A stretch of 64,000 nucleotides of DNA from Oceanospirillales bacterium (lineage in GTDB: Bacteria; Pseudomonadota; Gammaproteobacteria; Pseudomonadales; Endozoicomonadaceae), in contig SIHQ01000018.1 of NCBI GenBank assembly GCA_004762125.1, positions 41,037 to 105,036 of the forward strand. Direction: 5' to 3'. Numbering within the stretch: the stretch's first letter is position 1; each line of letters begins with the position of its first letter. Below are positions 1 to 8,729 of this stretch, in pieces. Made by a program: the position numbers and the translations under genes. Below the pieces are notes generated by a model. The model worked only from the letters and a program-made list of their open reading frames with translations, was not told where the DNA came from and did no database searches.

Positions 1-99
1 TGAAGGGAAGTTAATATTCTTCAGTGTGATACTGAGAAGCGAGTTATTGATTCAACAAACCGTTTAGCATCTTAGACTACTCCAGTTTGTATAACCTAT

Positions 100-132
100 G
101 ACAATGTCAGAATACCCCCTTCTGGCATTGTC
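100..132. other. Imperfect inverted repeat (hairpin)
   Basis: Arms GACAATGTCAGAA (100-112) and TTCTGGCATTGTC (120-132) form a 13-bp stem with one G-T pair around a C-rich loop. No T-run follows on either strand, so it is not a clear intrinsic terminator. It lies between the left window edge and the end of the leftward binding-protein gene. Confidence 0.4.
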
Positions 133-232
133 TCCTGAGTAAGGAATACCCCCATAGCCGTTTCAGCGTAATATTTTGGACAGTAACACTGAAGACACAT
201 TACCCGTCCATCAATGTGAAGTGATGTACTGG

Positions 233-1576
233 TTAAGGATTTTTAAAGAGCGTATAAGTTACTGTTAATGCTGAAAAAAGCAGAAGGTAGCTGCTGCTAA
301 CCGATACCCCTGCACTGGACATTCTTGTCTGCAGTACCCATTGTCCTGCATTCAATGTTCGAATTTCATAGGAGTCAGCATTGGCTTGCAGGTCGCCAAA
401 TTCATTTAAACGACCATTACCCATTAGACCATTATAGCGTGATGAAATACCTGGTAGAGCAGATGTAGTATTGGCCGTCATGGTGGAGTTTGAATCAGTA
501 ATGGTATTGGCCAATACCTGTAGTGCGTCGTAAGCTGCGTAGGCATAAGTGGCCGGTTCAGTGGTTTCAACATCATCATCATCAATGATGGCGGTTCTGA
601 TTCTGGGGTAATCTGTGTGGCTGCGATCAGGTGCTACAGTCGAAACGGTGTATCTCACAGCCTCTGATTCAGCAAAGCGACGAGAATTCGTATCATTGAC
701 GATATTAGAAATCAGATCTATCCCAAACCAGCGAACTTCATCAAGAGGTGTATCTCCTTCTGACGTCATGGCGCTGTTGGCCGCTGCCATGATGTCGGCA
801 ACCTCTCCAAATCCCAAGGCCAGTACTGCTGTCTTACTGCCATTACTATCTATTGCCACTTTTACGGAGTTAGCGAGTTCAGCAGCAAAGCTCGTGGCGT
901 CCAGTGAACTGCGTACATATTGCAGAGTACTTATGTCGGTGGCGTCGGTCACTGTCAGTCCCAGTGAGGTGAGTGACGTTCTGGTGGCCTCTCTCAGACT
1001 AGTACCCCAACTGTCGTTGCGGTTGAAAATAGTGATGTGGCTAATGCCTTGCTCTTTAATGTGCCGAGCTAGTACCGGTGCCTGATTGGAGTCGTCAGGA
1101 ATGTGTCGAAAGATGCTGTCTCCCGCAACTCTCAGGGTAGGTTCCGGGGATGTAGATCCATAGCTGTATAACAAATAGTTATTGGCTGAAGCATTGTTTT
1201 TTGAAGCGAGTAGGAAGCCGGAAGAAAGAGGACCCAAGACAAGATTTTTTGCATTGTCTGGTCCACCATCAATGATTGATAACAGAGCAGGTGCAGTAGT
1301 CGGGTCAGTGGCAGTGTCATGGTAAGTCAATGCCAGGGCGACATTATCTGATTCAGCATTAAAGTCATTTTTACTCTGTTCCAGAGCGGCTTTTACTTCC
1401 GCGCCCTGTTGAGCAAGGCTACCTGACTGGGGTAGTAGTACTGAAAGAGTGATGGTTTCGGGTAATTGACGTTTTAGTCTCGAAGGTTCTGAATCTGCCA
1501 TAGCGGTATAGGTGAAAAGGGTTGCAATAGCACAGCATGTTGCTGAGAAGAGGGGATTCTTTTTCTGGGATAACAT
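233..1576 (-). CDS. Periplasmic ligand-binding protein (Leu/Ile/Val-binding type)
   Basis: A type-1 periplasmic binding protein of the branched-chain amino acid / amide (Peripla_BP_6) class. The start of the mature protein has the family's opening strand, with SVLLPQSGSLAQQG followed by an alternating alpha/beta pattern. The N-terminus is a signal peptide (MLSQKKNPLFSATCC..., cleaved near AMA-DS). The ATG at 1576 is preferred over an upstream TTG at 1606 because it opens directly into the signal peptide; neither has a strong ribosome site. Length (about 447 residues) fits the family. The odd feature is a short hydrophobic C-terminal segment (SSYLLLFSALTVTYTLF) ending in KNP, not usual for soluble binding proteins; it may anchor the protein or be a sorting tail. 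No ABC permease or ATPase gene is adjacent, so the ligand and partner transporter are unknown. Confidence 0.7.
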   Translation of the reverse strand: MLSQKKNPLFSATCCAIATLFTYTAMADSEPSRLKRQLPETITLSVLLPQSGSLAQQGAEVKAALEQSKNDFNAESDNVALALTYHDTATDPTTAPALLSIIDGGPDNAKNLVLGPLSSGFLLASKNNASANNYLLYSYGSTSPEPTLRVAGDSIFRHIPDDSNQAPVLARHIKEQGISHITIFNRNDSWGTSLREATRTSLTSLGLTVTDATDISTLQYVRSSLDATSFAAELANSVKVAIDSNGSKTAVLALGFGEVADIMAAANSAMTSEGDTPLDEVRWFGIDLISNIVNDTNSRRFAESEAVRYTVSTVAPDRSHTDYPRIRTAIIDDDDVETTEPATYAYAAYDALQVLANTITDSNSTMTANTTSALPGISSRYNGLMGNGRLNEFGDLQANADSYEIRTLNAGQWVLQTRMSSAGVSVSSSYLLLFSALTVTYTLFKNP

Positions 1577-1880
1577 GGAGAAGTATCCATTAAAAGGAAG
1601 GGACAAACAGAAAGGATAATTGAGTGACTTGATTGAGAATTTATTCTCAATACGTCTCTTAGTTTATAAACGAATATTCAATTTACTAAATAAAAAAAAA
1701 TTATTTAAACTCTATCGTTCATTCTATAAATATCTTGGCATTATCGTGTCTTTCGTGATCATAGCTGCAAAAAAACGCTCAATCGAGTAGGCGACAGTCA
1801 GCATATGCAACCTCACTTTTCGCATATCTGCGTATTTTTTGATCTGTGTCGTATGATATATGATTGAACACGTAAAAAAA

Positions 1881-2000
1881 TTGCATCTTATGTCTGCCTC
1901 GTTATGATGGCGACATTCTCTATCGATACAAAGCCATGACCAATTTTCGGTGAGTCGTGTTCACCGTATAGGTTGTTTTTCGATAGTAAAGATGCAAAAA
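1881..2000 (+). promoter_or_regulatory. hcp upstream region with NsrR-like half-sites
   Basis: The 450-bp gap between the divergent binding-protein and hcp genes is AT-rich. It holds TTGCATCTTA (1881-1890) and AAAGATGCAAAAA (1988-2000), which match the right and left halves of the known NsrR motif (AAGATGC..., ...GCATCTT), but about 100 bp apart rather than as one palindrome. hcp is a conserved NsrR target in enterics, so nitric-oxide control is plausible. No convincing FNR box was found. Confidence 0.35.
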
Positions 2001-2028
2001 ATATATATGTTTAGATGAGGCGTTATCA

Positions 2029-3684
2029 ATGTTCTGTGTTCAGTGCGAGCAAACTATTCGGACTCCTGTCGGCAACGGCTGTTCTTACGCTCAGGGTATG
2101 TGTGGAAAGACTTCCGACACTTCAGACCTGCAAGACGTACTGATCTATATGCTGCAAGGTGTTTCCTGGTATGCGACTAAAGCGCGCGAACTGGGTTTTA
2201 AAAACGATGCGGTTGATGGGCTGGTTCCACGGGCATTTTTTGCGACACTGACTAACGTAAACTTTGATAACGACCGTATTATTGCTTTCATTCGTGAAGC
2301 AAATGCCGCTCGCGATATTTTGAAGAAAGCTTGTGCCGAAAAAGGTGCAGACCTTTCCGATATTACTCCGGCAGCCACGTTTGAGCTGGCTGAAGAAATG
2401 GTTGGCATGCTGGAACAGGCACCGGCTATGGTGCCTAATCGTGGCAAAGCTGAAGTAGGTGAAGATGTGGTTGGTCTTCGTCTGCTCTGCCTGTATGGGC
2501 TGAAAGGTGCAGCAGCCTACATGGAACACGCTCGTATTCTGGGTCAAACCGACGAAGCGATCTACGCTGAATTCCACCAGATCATGTCCTGGTTAGCGAC
2601 AGATTCTGCTGATATCAATGCACTGCTGGAATGCTCCATGCAGATTGGTCAGCTGAACTACAAGATTATGGAAATACTGGACCGTGGCCAAACTCAAGCA
2701 TTTGGTCACCCAGCTCCTGCACACGTTAACGTTAAGCCGGTTAAAGGTAAGGCGATTCTGGTATCCGGTCATGACCTGATCGATCTGCAGCATTTGCTAG
2801 AACAGACCGAAGGCATGGGCGTCAACATTTACACCCACGGTGAAATGTTGCCTGCTCACGGTTATCCTGAACTAAGAAAGCATAAACATCTGGTCGGTAA
2901 TTACGGCAGTGCATGGCAGAATCAGCAACATGAATTTGCTGAGTTCCCGGGTGCGATTCTGATGACGTCTAACTGCATCATTGATCCAAATGTTGGTGAT
3001 TACAGTGACCGTATCTTTACCCGTAATATCGTTGGCTGGCCTGGTGTTCAGCACATGGAAGGCGAAAGCTTTGATGCTCTGGTCAACAAGGCTCTGGAAC
3101 TGCCAGGTTTTGAATTCGACGAAATCCCTCACACAATCCTGACTGGCTTTGCCCGTAATGCTCTGATGGACGCAGCCCCTGCTGTGATCGAAGGCGTTAA
3201 AGCTGGCGACATCAAGCACTTCTTCCTGATCGGTGGTTGTGACGGTGACAAGTCCGAACGTGATTACTTCAGAGAGTTTGCAGAAGCGGTTCCAAAGGAC
3301 AGTCTGATCTTGACTCTGGCTTGCGGTAAATTTAAGTTCAATAAGCTTGAATTTGGTGATATCAACGGCATTCCTCGTCTATTGGACGTAGGTCAGTGCA
3401 ACGATACTTACTCTGCAATTCAGTTGGCGCTGGCTCTCGCTGAAGCCTTTGAATGTGGTGTTAATGATCTGCCACTGACACTGATTTTGTCCTGGTTCGA
3501 GCAAAAAGCCATTGTTGTTCTGTTGACCCTGCTGTCTCTGGGCATCAAAAATATTCACACTGGCCCAACACCACCCGCGTTCCTGACTGAGAACCTGCTG
3601 GGTGTATTAACTGAAAAGTTCGACATGAAAATGACGACCACTGTTGAACAGGATCTGGGCGCGATTTTGAACGCTGCTGCCTGA
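2029..3684 (+). CDS. hcp: Hybrid cluster protein (hydroxylamine reductase / NO reductase)
   Basis: HCP carries an N-terminal iron-sulfur cluster and a hybrid Fe-S-O cluster. It reduces hydroxylamine in vitro and, with Hcr, acts on nitric oxide and in protein S-nitrosylation in E. coli. The N-terminal ligands are Cys3, Cys6, Cys18 and Cys25 (C-x2-C-x11-C-x6-C), the spacing of the enterobacterial facultative-anaerobe class, not the tight CxxC spacing of strict anaerobes. Further conserved Cys and Glu positions of the hybrid cluster are seen in the [30 protein letters not shown] and [11 protein letters not shown] segments. The length of 551 residues is normal. It is followed after 144 bp by its reductase hcr in the same direction, with a strong hairpin between them. 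Confidence 0.97.
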   Translation: MFCVQCEQTIRTPVGNGCSYAQGMCGKTSDTSDLQDVLIYMLQGVSWYATKARELGFKNDAVDGLVPRAFFATLTNVNFDNDRIIAFIREANAARDILKKACAEKGADLSDITPAATFELAEEMVGMLEQAPAMVPNRGKAEVGEDVVGLRLLCLYGLKGAAAYMEHARILGQTDEAIYAEFHQIMSWLATDSADINALLECSMQIGQLNYKIMEILDRGQTQAFGHPAPAHVNVKPVKGKAILVSGHDLIDLQHLLEQTEGMGVNIYTHGEMLPAHGYPELRKHKHLVGNYGSAWQNQQHEFAEFPGAILMTSNCIIDPNVGDYSDRIFTRNIVGWPGVQHMEGESFDALVNKALELPGFEFDEIPHTILTGFARNALMDAAPAVIEGVKAGDIKHFFLIGGCDGDKSERDYFREFAEAVPKDSLILTLACGKFKFNKLEFGDINGIPRLLDVGQCNDTYSAIQLALALAEAFECGVNDLPLTLILSWFEQKAIVVLLTLLSLGIKNIHTGPTPPAFLTENLLGVLTEKFDMKMTTTVEQDLGAILNAAA

Positions 3685-3722
3685 TACATTTCGGCCCACC
3701 CGGAATATTGTTCGTTCTGATC

Positions 3723-3752
3723 GCTTCACGATGCCTTCCGGCATCGTGAAGC
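3723..3752 (+). other. Perfect 13-bp hairpin between hcp and hcr
   Basis: GCTTCACGATGCC (3723-3735) and GGCATCGTGAAGC (3740-3752) pair perfectly around a TTCC loop. No T-run follows, so it is more likely an mRNA-processing or stability element that sets hcp above hcr expression than a full terminator. Confidence 0.6.
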
Positions 3753-3828
3753 TAATCGCCATACTTGGCCTTTGTCAGAACAGCACAAGATCCCGGGCTA
3801 TCACTGAATCAACTACCCGAGATTATTT

Positions 3829-4890
3829 ATGCATCAACAAGCCAGTCAAAAGGAATGGTTAGAAGCTCCGCTTCAATGGGCTGAAGTGAGTGGCACTACT
3901 AACCTGATCTGCCAGAAGGTGATTCAGGAAACCCATGACGTTAAAACCTTTGTTTTCCAGACACCGAAGCTGTCCCGCTTTAATTACAAGGCGGGTCAGT
4001 TTGTAACTCTACAGCTGGAAATGGCTGGTAAACCTGTTTCCCGAACCTATACCATCAGTTCTACGCCTTCCCGCCCTTACACTCTTGAGTTGACCATCAA
4101 AAAGGTTGACGGTGGCAAGGTCTCTGGCTGGTTGCTGGATAATCTTAAGGAAGGTCATCGAATCGGTGCAACTGCACCGGCTGGTGTATTTAATCTGGCT
4201 GACGCGGATGCGGAAAAAGTTCTGTTCCTCAGTGCCGGTTGTGGCATTACTCCCATGATGTCCATGAGCCGCTGGTTGCAGGATACCTGCTCAAAGGTTG
4301 ATGCACGTTTTGTGCACAGTGCCCGTTCCGAGCAGGACATTATTTTCCATAATGAACTGACCATGATGGAAAAAACATCAGAGCTATTCAGTGCTGACTA
4401 TGTACTGGAAGACAAAGATGGTTTTCTGACTCAGGAAAAACTTCAGCAGCGGGTACCTGATTTACACAGTCGTACGATTTTCGTCTGTGGTCCTGTACCT
4501 TATATGAAAGCCGTAAAGCAAATGGTGACAGAGTCCGGTTTTAATATGGACAACTATCACGAAGAAAGCTTTGGTGGCGAGATGATGCCTCAAGTTGAAA
4601 AGTCGGAAGCAGTTGCTGCAAATGCAGCAGGCTTCAGTGTTAGCCTGGAGAAAAGCGGTAAGGTAGGAACGGTGAATCCGGATGGTTTATTGCTGGATGC
4701 GCTGGAAGGTCAGAAAGCGCCTATCGTTGCGGCGTGTCGTGCCGGAGTGTGTGGTGCCTGCAAAGTGTTGATCATTGATGGAGAGGTTGATAGTTCTAGC
4801 CAGATGACGTTGACGGCTCAGGAAATTGAACAGGGATATGTGCTTTCCTGTTGTTCCACCGTCAAATCAGATGTGGCTGTAGCCGTTTAA
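3829..4890 (+). CDS. hcr: NADH oxidoreductase partner of HCP
   Basis: Three-domain flavoprotein that passes electrons from NADH through FAD and a 2Fe-2S centre to HCP. In order: FAD-binding domain with SRTYTISSTP (about residues 80-90), NAD-binding domain with LSAGCGITPMMSM (about 138-150) and the late FVCGPVPYM motif, and a C-terminal plant-type ferredoxin domain with CRAGVCGACKV and a last Cys in the LSCCST segment. The length of 353 residues is usual for Hcr. It lies directly downstream of hcp, which supports the assignment over other ferredoxin reductases. A terminator follows. Confidence 0.95.
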   Translation: MHQQASQKEWLEAPLQWAEVSGTTNLICQKVIQETHDVKTFVFQTPKLSRFNYKAGQFVTLQLEMAGKPVSRTYTISSTPSRPYTLELTIKKVDGGKVSGWLLDNLKEGHRIGATAPAGVFNLADADAEKVLFLSAGCGITPMMSMSRWLQDTCSKVDARFVHSARSEQDIIFHNELTMMEKTSELFSADYVLEDKDGFLTQEKLQQRVPDLHSRTIFVCGPVPYMKAVKQMVTESGFNMDNYHEESFGGEMMPQVEKSEAVAANAAGFSVSLEKSGKVGTVNPDGLLLDALEGQKAPIVAACRAGVCGACKVLIIDGEVDSSSQMTLTAQEIEQGYVLSCCSTVKSDVAVAV

Positions 4891-4922
4891 CGTTATAGCC
4901 CAAACATTTTATGCTGACCATC

Positions 4923-4956
4923 AAGCCTACTTCTGGATAACAGACGTGGGCTTTTT
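4923..4956 (+). terminator. Rho-independent terminator of hcp-hcr
   Basis: AAGCCTAC (4923-4930) pairs with GTGGGCTT (4946-4953) with one T-G pair, and a T-rich run follows directly. It sits just after hcr and at the end of the convergent next gene. Confidence 0.7.
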
Positions 4957-4957
4957 A

Positions 4958-6034
4958 TTACTCAAATCCCGTTGTTAGTTTTTCATTGTTCAGGTGAATC
5001 AGGGTGACAAGACTGTCGTCTACTGTACAGCCCTGATGATAAATGCGATTCAGATAGTGACTGGGTGAATCGCACTCCTGATCATGTGAGTAACGGTCAC
5101 TGTCTAGTTTGTGCCATTGGCCATCCTTACCACGACGAAAGCAAACGAAATGGCTTGTGAGAGCTGGGCAGATAACAATCCGATCTGATTTCAAACAATC
5201 GAGATCCTGAGTAAGCTCCTTGCTCATGTGTGCAATGGTGAATGTAATATCGTTTGCAGTTATTCCTGATGTTGGTTGAAGCATTTTCAATGCTTCACTG
5301 AGATGAGTTAAAACTTCTGTACCGTCCATGGGTTTACCTGAACCGGTAAGAGATATAATCGGTTCCCCAAAAAATGCGTTCACCGCATGAAAAGGGCAAA
5401 AATTCATCTTCTGAGGTTCCATATAGAACGGTGGGCCATCATTTTCTTTCGGAGTGTGAAGTTCAATGAAATTGATGGGCAGTGGGTCGATAAAATGAGC
5501 TATCTGACCATTAATAATATCTGCAGTTTCCTTATAGGCATCACTCTGTTCTGGGTTACGTGCATCCAGAGTTAACAAAGCGGCCATACATTGCAGTTTT
5601 GTAGCAAACTCTGCCTGATAAGGAGAGGCTTGGCAGTGCTTAAGAAAAGAGCTGATTTGCGCCCTGCAGTCGTCAACAAAGTGTGTGAATTCAGTCTGAG
5701 AAAGGAATGGTTTAGCTAACCGAACCTGGATGTTCTTTGATAGTAAGGAAATTTTTTCCTGCAGAAATACCGGATCACAGGTGATTGAATTAAGCGTTTC
5801 CCGAAGTTCCCTGACGGTTTTGGTCGTGATCTCGAGCAACCTTAATCGGCTCCTTTTTTCCGAAGGGAGGCTGAACAAGAATTGCTTGAGGTCACTCGCT
5901 AAACGTTCCGTTTTTTTCCCATTAAACACTCCTGTAACCAGACAGAACTCTCCCTTCTCGTTCTCACCGGGTTTTCCGTTCTCAGGAAGGCTTGCCGCCC
6001 AGACTGTCAGTTTGTCAAATTTGTTAAAATCCAT
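4958..6034 (-). CDS. Josephin-like cysteine protease (candidate deubiquitinase-like effector)
   Basis: No bacterial housekeeping family is recognised. The C-terminal half has the layout of a Josephin (ataxin-3 type) deubiquitinase: CPFHAVNAFFG with Cys213, His216 and Asn219, about 80 residues of helices, then SHFVCFRRGKDGQWHKLDSD with His295 and Asp311. This matches the family's C-x2-H-x2-N nucleophile motif and the later H-[WF]...W...[NL][ND]S motif. Residues 1-200 are helical and of unknown role. No signal peptide is present, as expected for a type III or IV secreted effector, but no secretion signal can be proven by eye. The gene stands alone between the hcr terminator and a secreted protein. 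The family call rests on the catalytic motifs, not on a database search; other papain-fold proteases remain possible. Confidence 0.5.
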   Translation of the reverse strand: MDFNKFDKLTVWAASLPENGKPGENEKGEFCLVTGVFNGKKTERLASDLKQFLFSLPSEKRSRLRLLEITTKTVRELRETLNSITCDPVFLQEKISLLSKNIQVRLAKPFLSQTEFTHFVDDCRAQISSFLKHCQASPYQAEFATKLQCMAALLTLDARNPEQSDAYKETADIINGQIAHFIDPLPINFIELHTPKENDGPPFYMEPQKMNFCPFHAVNAFFGEPIISLTGSGKPMDGTEVLTHLSEALKMLQPTSGITANDITFTIAHMSKELTQDLDCLKSDRIVICPALTSHFVCFRRGKDGQWHKLDSDRYSHDQECDSPSHYLNRIYHQGCTVDDSLVTLIHLNNEKLTTGFE

Positions 6035-6108
6035 ATGACCACAAAATTCAGTTTAGTTCCAAACTGTTATCGGCTCTTGAAACGAGCATGCCAGATAAAA
6101 TTTTGTGG

Positions 6109-7551
6109 TTAATGAATCGGATTAATCATGGTGAAATAAAAACCAAGAGTGATAAGTAGAGTACCGAAACCGGTCGTTCTAAGGTTACTCAATGCACTAG
6201 ATGTTGGTGGTGGAGGTGTTGAGAATTCTATAGATGGATCTGGACAACTTCTCAAAGAGTCTTTTTCTTTTTCTTTTTCTTTCATCAACTCGCCAGAGCA
6301 TCCAACCTCATTAGGGTTGCAGAAAACTTGTTGATCATCACAAAGGGTTTTAGGGCAACCAATAATAGCCGCTTCTGCATCTGTATTTTTATACAACGAG
6401 CCATAATGCCATACACGCTTGTGGTAACCAGAATTACTTCGAAATGTGCTTCCGTCGTTGTCAAAAAACAGGTTGTAATACATAACCCAGCCTCCGCTCG
6501 AGTGATCTACGAAGATATTAGGCGACTTTTTCAGATCGTTACTTATGCTGATTTTTAGGCCAAGAAAATTACAGCGGCTATTCCGTGAACAATAAAAAGC
6601 GGACAATCCGCTTAAGGCTTCACCTTCAAGTCTCAAAGTGGGCAGTAACGTTTGATCGTTATTGAGCGGAAATATCGAGTTACTCTCGTGAGGGGTATCT
6701 TGATCAGGATCTAAATAACCTGTTGTGCTGTTTGACCTGCTTTCGGCATCTGCAGCCGAGACTCCTGAACCTGGAGCCAAACCTAATACAGTTATCGTTT
6801 TTCCCCTGGGAACAGTCATGGGACGATCTATTAAGACAGGGCCGTGGTTATCTGAGACAACAATGAGAATGCTATCGAGGGTGCTATCGAGGGTGCTATC
6901 GAGAGTGTCATCATTGTTTGAAAAAGCGTCTCGAAGAATCTCACTCCTTGTGGCGCCATTAATAATAATAGCCTTGTTAAAACCGTATTTACTGAATGGG
7001 TGATCTAGTGGAATATGGTTTTCAGTACTTATGATTTCATCCGGTGAAGCTAAGAGTTCTCGAATAAGAGTATCAGGTAGAGAGGTTGGTGGCCGTATAG
7101 CGTCTGAGCTACCAGAGCATGTCAGTTGTGAATGTAATGGGTTATCTACCGGTAGCACTGTGAGAGTGAGAACATTGGTATTGTCGTGATAGGTATCAAG
7201 GACTCCGAATCGATCCTGATCAAACTCAGGAAGTACTGGGGCAACGTGTAAATCCGTTAAATCGACGAAACATGCCCATAGAGGTAAGCTTGATCTGTGA
7301 TAAAGCTGACCGTTGATATCCGCAAATGGAATCCCATTCGCTATGGATGCAGGCGGTTTTATAGTAACTATTGATCCAACCGGTGCCGAATCTGAAATAT
7401 GAGTTGTCTCTGCGTTACAGCATAAAGAATAAGAGGCTATGAGTAATAAGATTATTCGGCACTTTCTTTGGCACTTTCTTTGGCACTTTCTTTGGCACTT
7501 TCTTTGGTACTTTCTTTGGTACTCTCCTCGGCATTTTCGGAATTTATTCAT
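6109..7551 (-). CDS. Secreted repeat-containing protein of unknown function
   Basis: Unrecognised protein. From the ATG at 7551 the first 30 residues are very basic, made of repeated QRKC/QRKY units encoded by a 12-bp tandem repeat. A hydrophobic core (IILLLIASYSLCCNA) follows and looks like a signal peptide. The middle (about residues 240-420) has short strands and turns such as TITVLGLAPGSG, LRLEGEALSGL and NFLGLKISI that recall a right-handed beta-helix, as in pectate-lyase-like proteins, but no catalytic motif is clear. A run of LDST repeats occurs near the middle. The tail has EKEKEKD, a PPPPTSS stretch and a final hydrophobic segment (FGTLLITLGFYFTM) like those of two other secreted proteins in this window. 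A TTG at 7603-7605 could extend the N-terminus by 18 residues. Confidence 0.55.
   Translation of the reverse strand: MNKFRKCRGEYQRKYQRKCQRKCQRKCQRKCRIILLLIASYSLCCNAETTHISDSAPVGSIVTIKPPASIANGIPFADINGQLYHRSSLPLWACFVDLTDLHVAPVLPEFDQDRFGVLDTYHDNTNVLTLTVLPVDNPLHSQLTCSGSSDAIRPPTSLPDTLIRELLASPDEIISTENHIPLDHPFSKYGFNKAIIINGATRSEILRDAFSNNDDTLDSTLDSTLDSILIVVSDNHGPVLIDRPMTVPRGKTITVLGLAPGSGVSAADAESRSNSTTGYLDPDQDTPHESNSIFPLNNDQTLLPTLRLEGEALSGLSAFYCSRNSRCNFLGLKISISNDLKKSPNIFVDHSSGGWVMYYNLFFDNDGSTFRSNSGYHKRVWHYGSLYKNTDAEAAIIGCPKTLCDDQQVFCNPNEVGCSGELMKEKEKEKDSLRSCPDPSIEFSTPPPPTSSALSNLRTTGFGTLLITLGFYFTMINPIH
7458..7529. repeat. 12-bp tandem repeat inside the signal-peptide region
   Basis: Four exact copies of GGCACTTTCTTT are followed by GGTACTTTCTTT and a degenerate sixth unit. 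On the minus strand each unit codes for QRKC or QRKY. Because the unit is a multiple of three, copy-number changes would alter the length of the basic n-region without a frameshift. Confidence 0.85.
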
Positions 7552-7680
7552 AAGGGATCGACCTGTTTGCAAAAAGAGAGTGTTATTCCACTTATGTTCA
7601 ATCAAGATTTACATTCTGATTAATTTCAACCGTATTATCGAGATAACATAGGCACAAATAATGATCTCGTCAAAATATGA

Positions 7681-8676
7681 TTGAAGAAGGTTCGAGTCAA
7701 AGATAAACACGGCAGCGTACTGAACGACATGGCGCGTTCAATTAATTTTGTCTGGAACTACATCAATGAACTCAGTACTCGTTCTATCAAGGAACGTGGT
7801 CAGTTTTTGTCTGCTTATGATCTTCACCCGTATACAAAAGGAGCTGGGAAAGAACTCGGGTTACACAGCCAGACATTACAGTGTGTTGCTGGGGAGTACG
7901 TAACACGCAGGAAGCAATTCAAAAAAGCAAAGTTAAACTGGCGTAAATCAGTGGGTGTGCGCCGTTCTCTTGGTTGGATTCCCGTCAATACAGGACAGGC
8001 CAAGTGGAAGAATGGACAGGTATTTCACAACGGAATCTATTTCTCTGTTTGGGATTCTTTCGGGCTTGATCAATACACATTTCGTTCTGCCAGTTTCAAT
8101 GAAGATGCAAGAGGCCGCTGGTATTTCAATGTGGTTGTGTCGGTAGAAGCTGAAACATCAGAAGGCACAGGATCAATAGGTATTGATCTTGGGTGCAAAG
8201 AGTCCGCTACTGACTCGAATGTACTGTTGTCGGGGTGTACCAGCCCATCAAAACAGCCGAAAGCGTTCTTTCCTTCCGGCAGCTGGATGCTGTTGAATCC
8301 TCAGGAGTATCAGCCAAATATTATATTCGGTGCCCTGATGATTTGTCCGGAACAGAGTTCAGAGTCTGAATGCCATCCTGGGCATACGGTGCTTGCCCTG
8401 ATCGAGGAAAACAGAGGGCACGGCTGTACTGATTATATCGGACAAGGTGTCATCCAGCCGGTTTCCAGTGCTACCCAGTGGCGAATGGAATCAGAAGGCG
8501 AGTTGGTTGGTGTATTTCGCTGGCAGGGTGAAACGCTGAAACTAACGGATTCAGACGGTAAAGAGATGTACTTTGTCGCTATGTCTGAAGATAATCTGGA
8601 CAGCAAGCTAAATGAAAGCTGTGAAGCCAGTTTGAATGATCATAAAGCAGAAAAGATTAAACAGAGCGGTATTTGA
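7681..8676 (+). pseudogene. Truncated TnpB transposon protein fused in frame to a lipoprotein body
   Basis: Residues 1-177 are the N-terminal part of an IS200/IS605-type TnpB (OrfB): NFVWNYINELS, LHSQTLQ, YVTRRKQFKKAKLNWRKS, and the first RuvC motif GIDLGCKESA with Asp169. The rest of the RuvC domain and the zinc finger are missing. From about nucleotide 8212 the frame runs without a stop into unrelated sequence that begins NVLLSGCTSPS, a lipobox with Cys186 such as is found at the end of a lipoprotein signal peptide. The remaining 145 residues have several Cys and would be the mature lipoprotein. A TTG start is needed and the usual first residues of TnpB are missing. The transposon end has apparently replaced the start of a lipoprotein gene. 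The chimera lacks a secretion signal, so both halves are probably dead. Confidence 0.75.
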
Positions 8677-8729
8677 AGTAATGTGAACATTCAGTCGTTT
8701 TCTGGTGCTTCCGCATTTACAGCGTGCTT

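Noticed and set aside
1..75. Possible C-terminal end of a rightward protein (frame starting at base 4, stop at 73-75).
   Set aside because: Only 23 codons are visible and two frames are equally open; nothing supports one of them.
2122..2577. Long leftward open frames opposite hcp.
   Set aside because: They mirror hcp codons and have no ribosome site or family resemblance.
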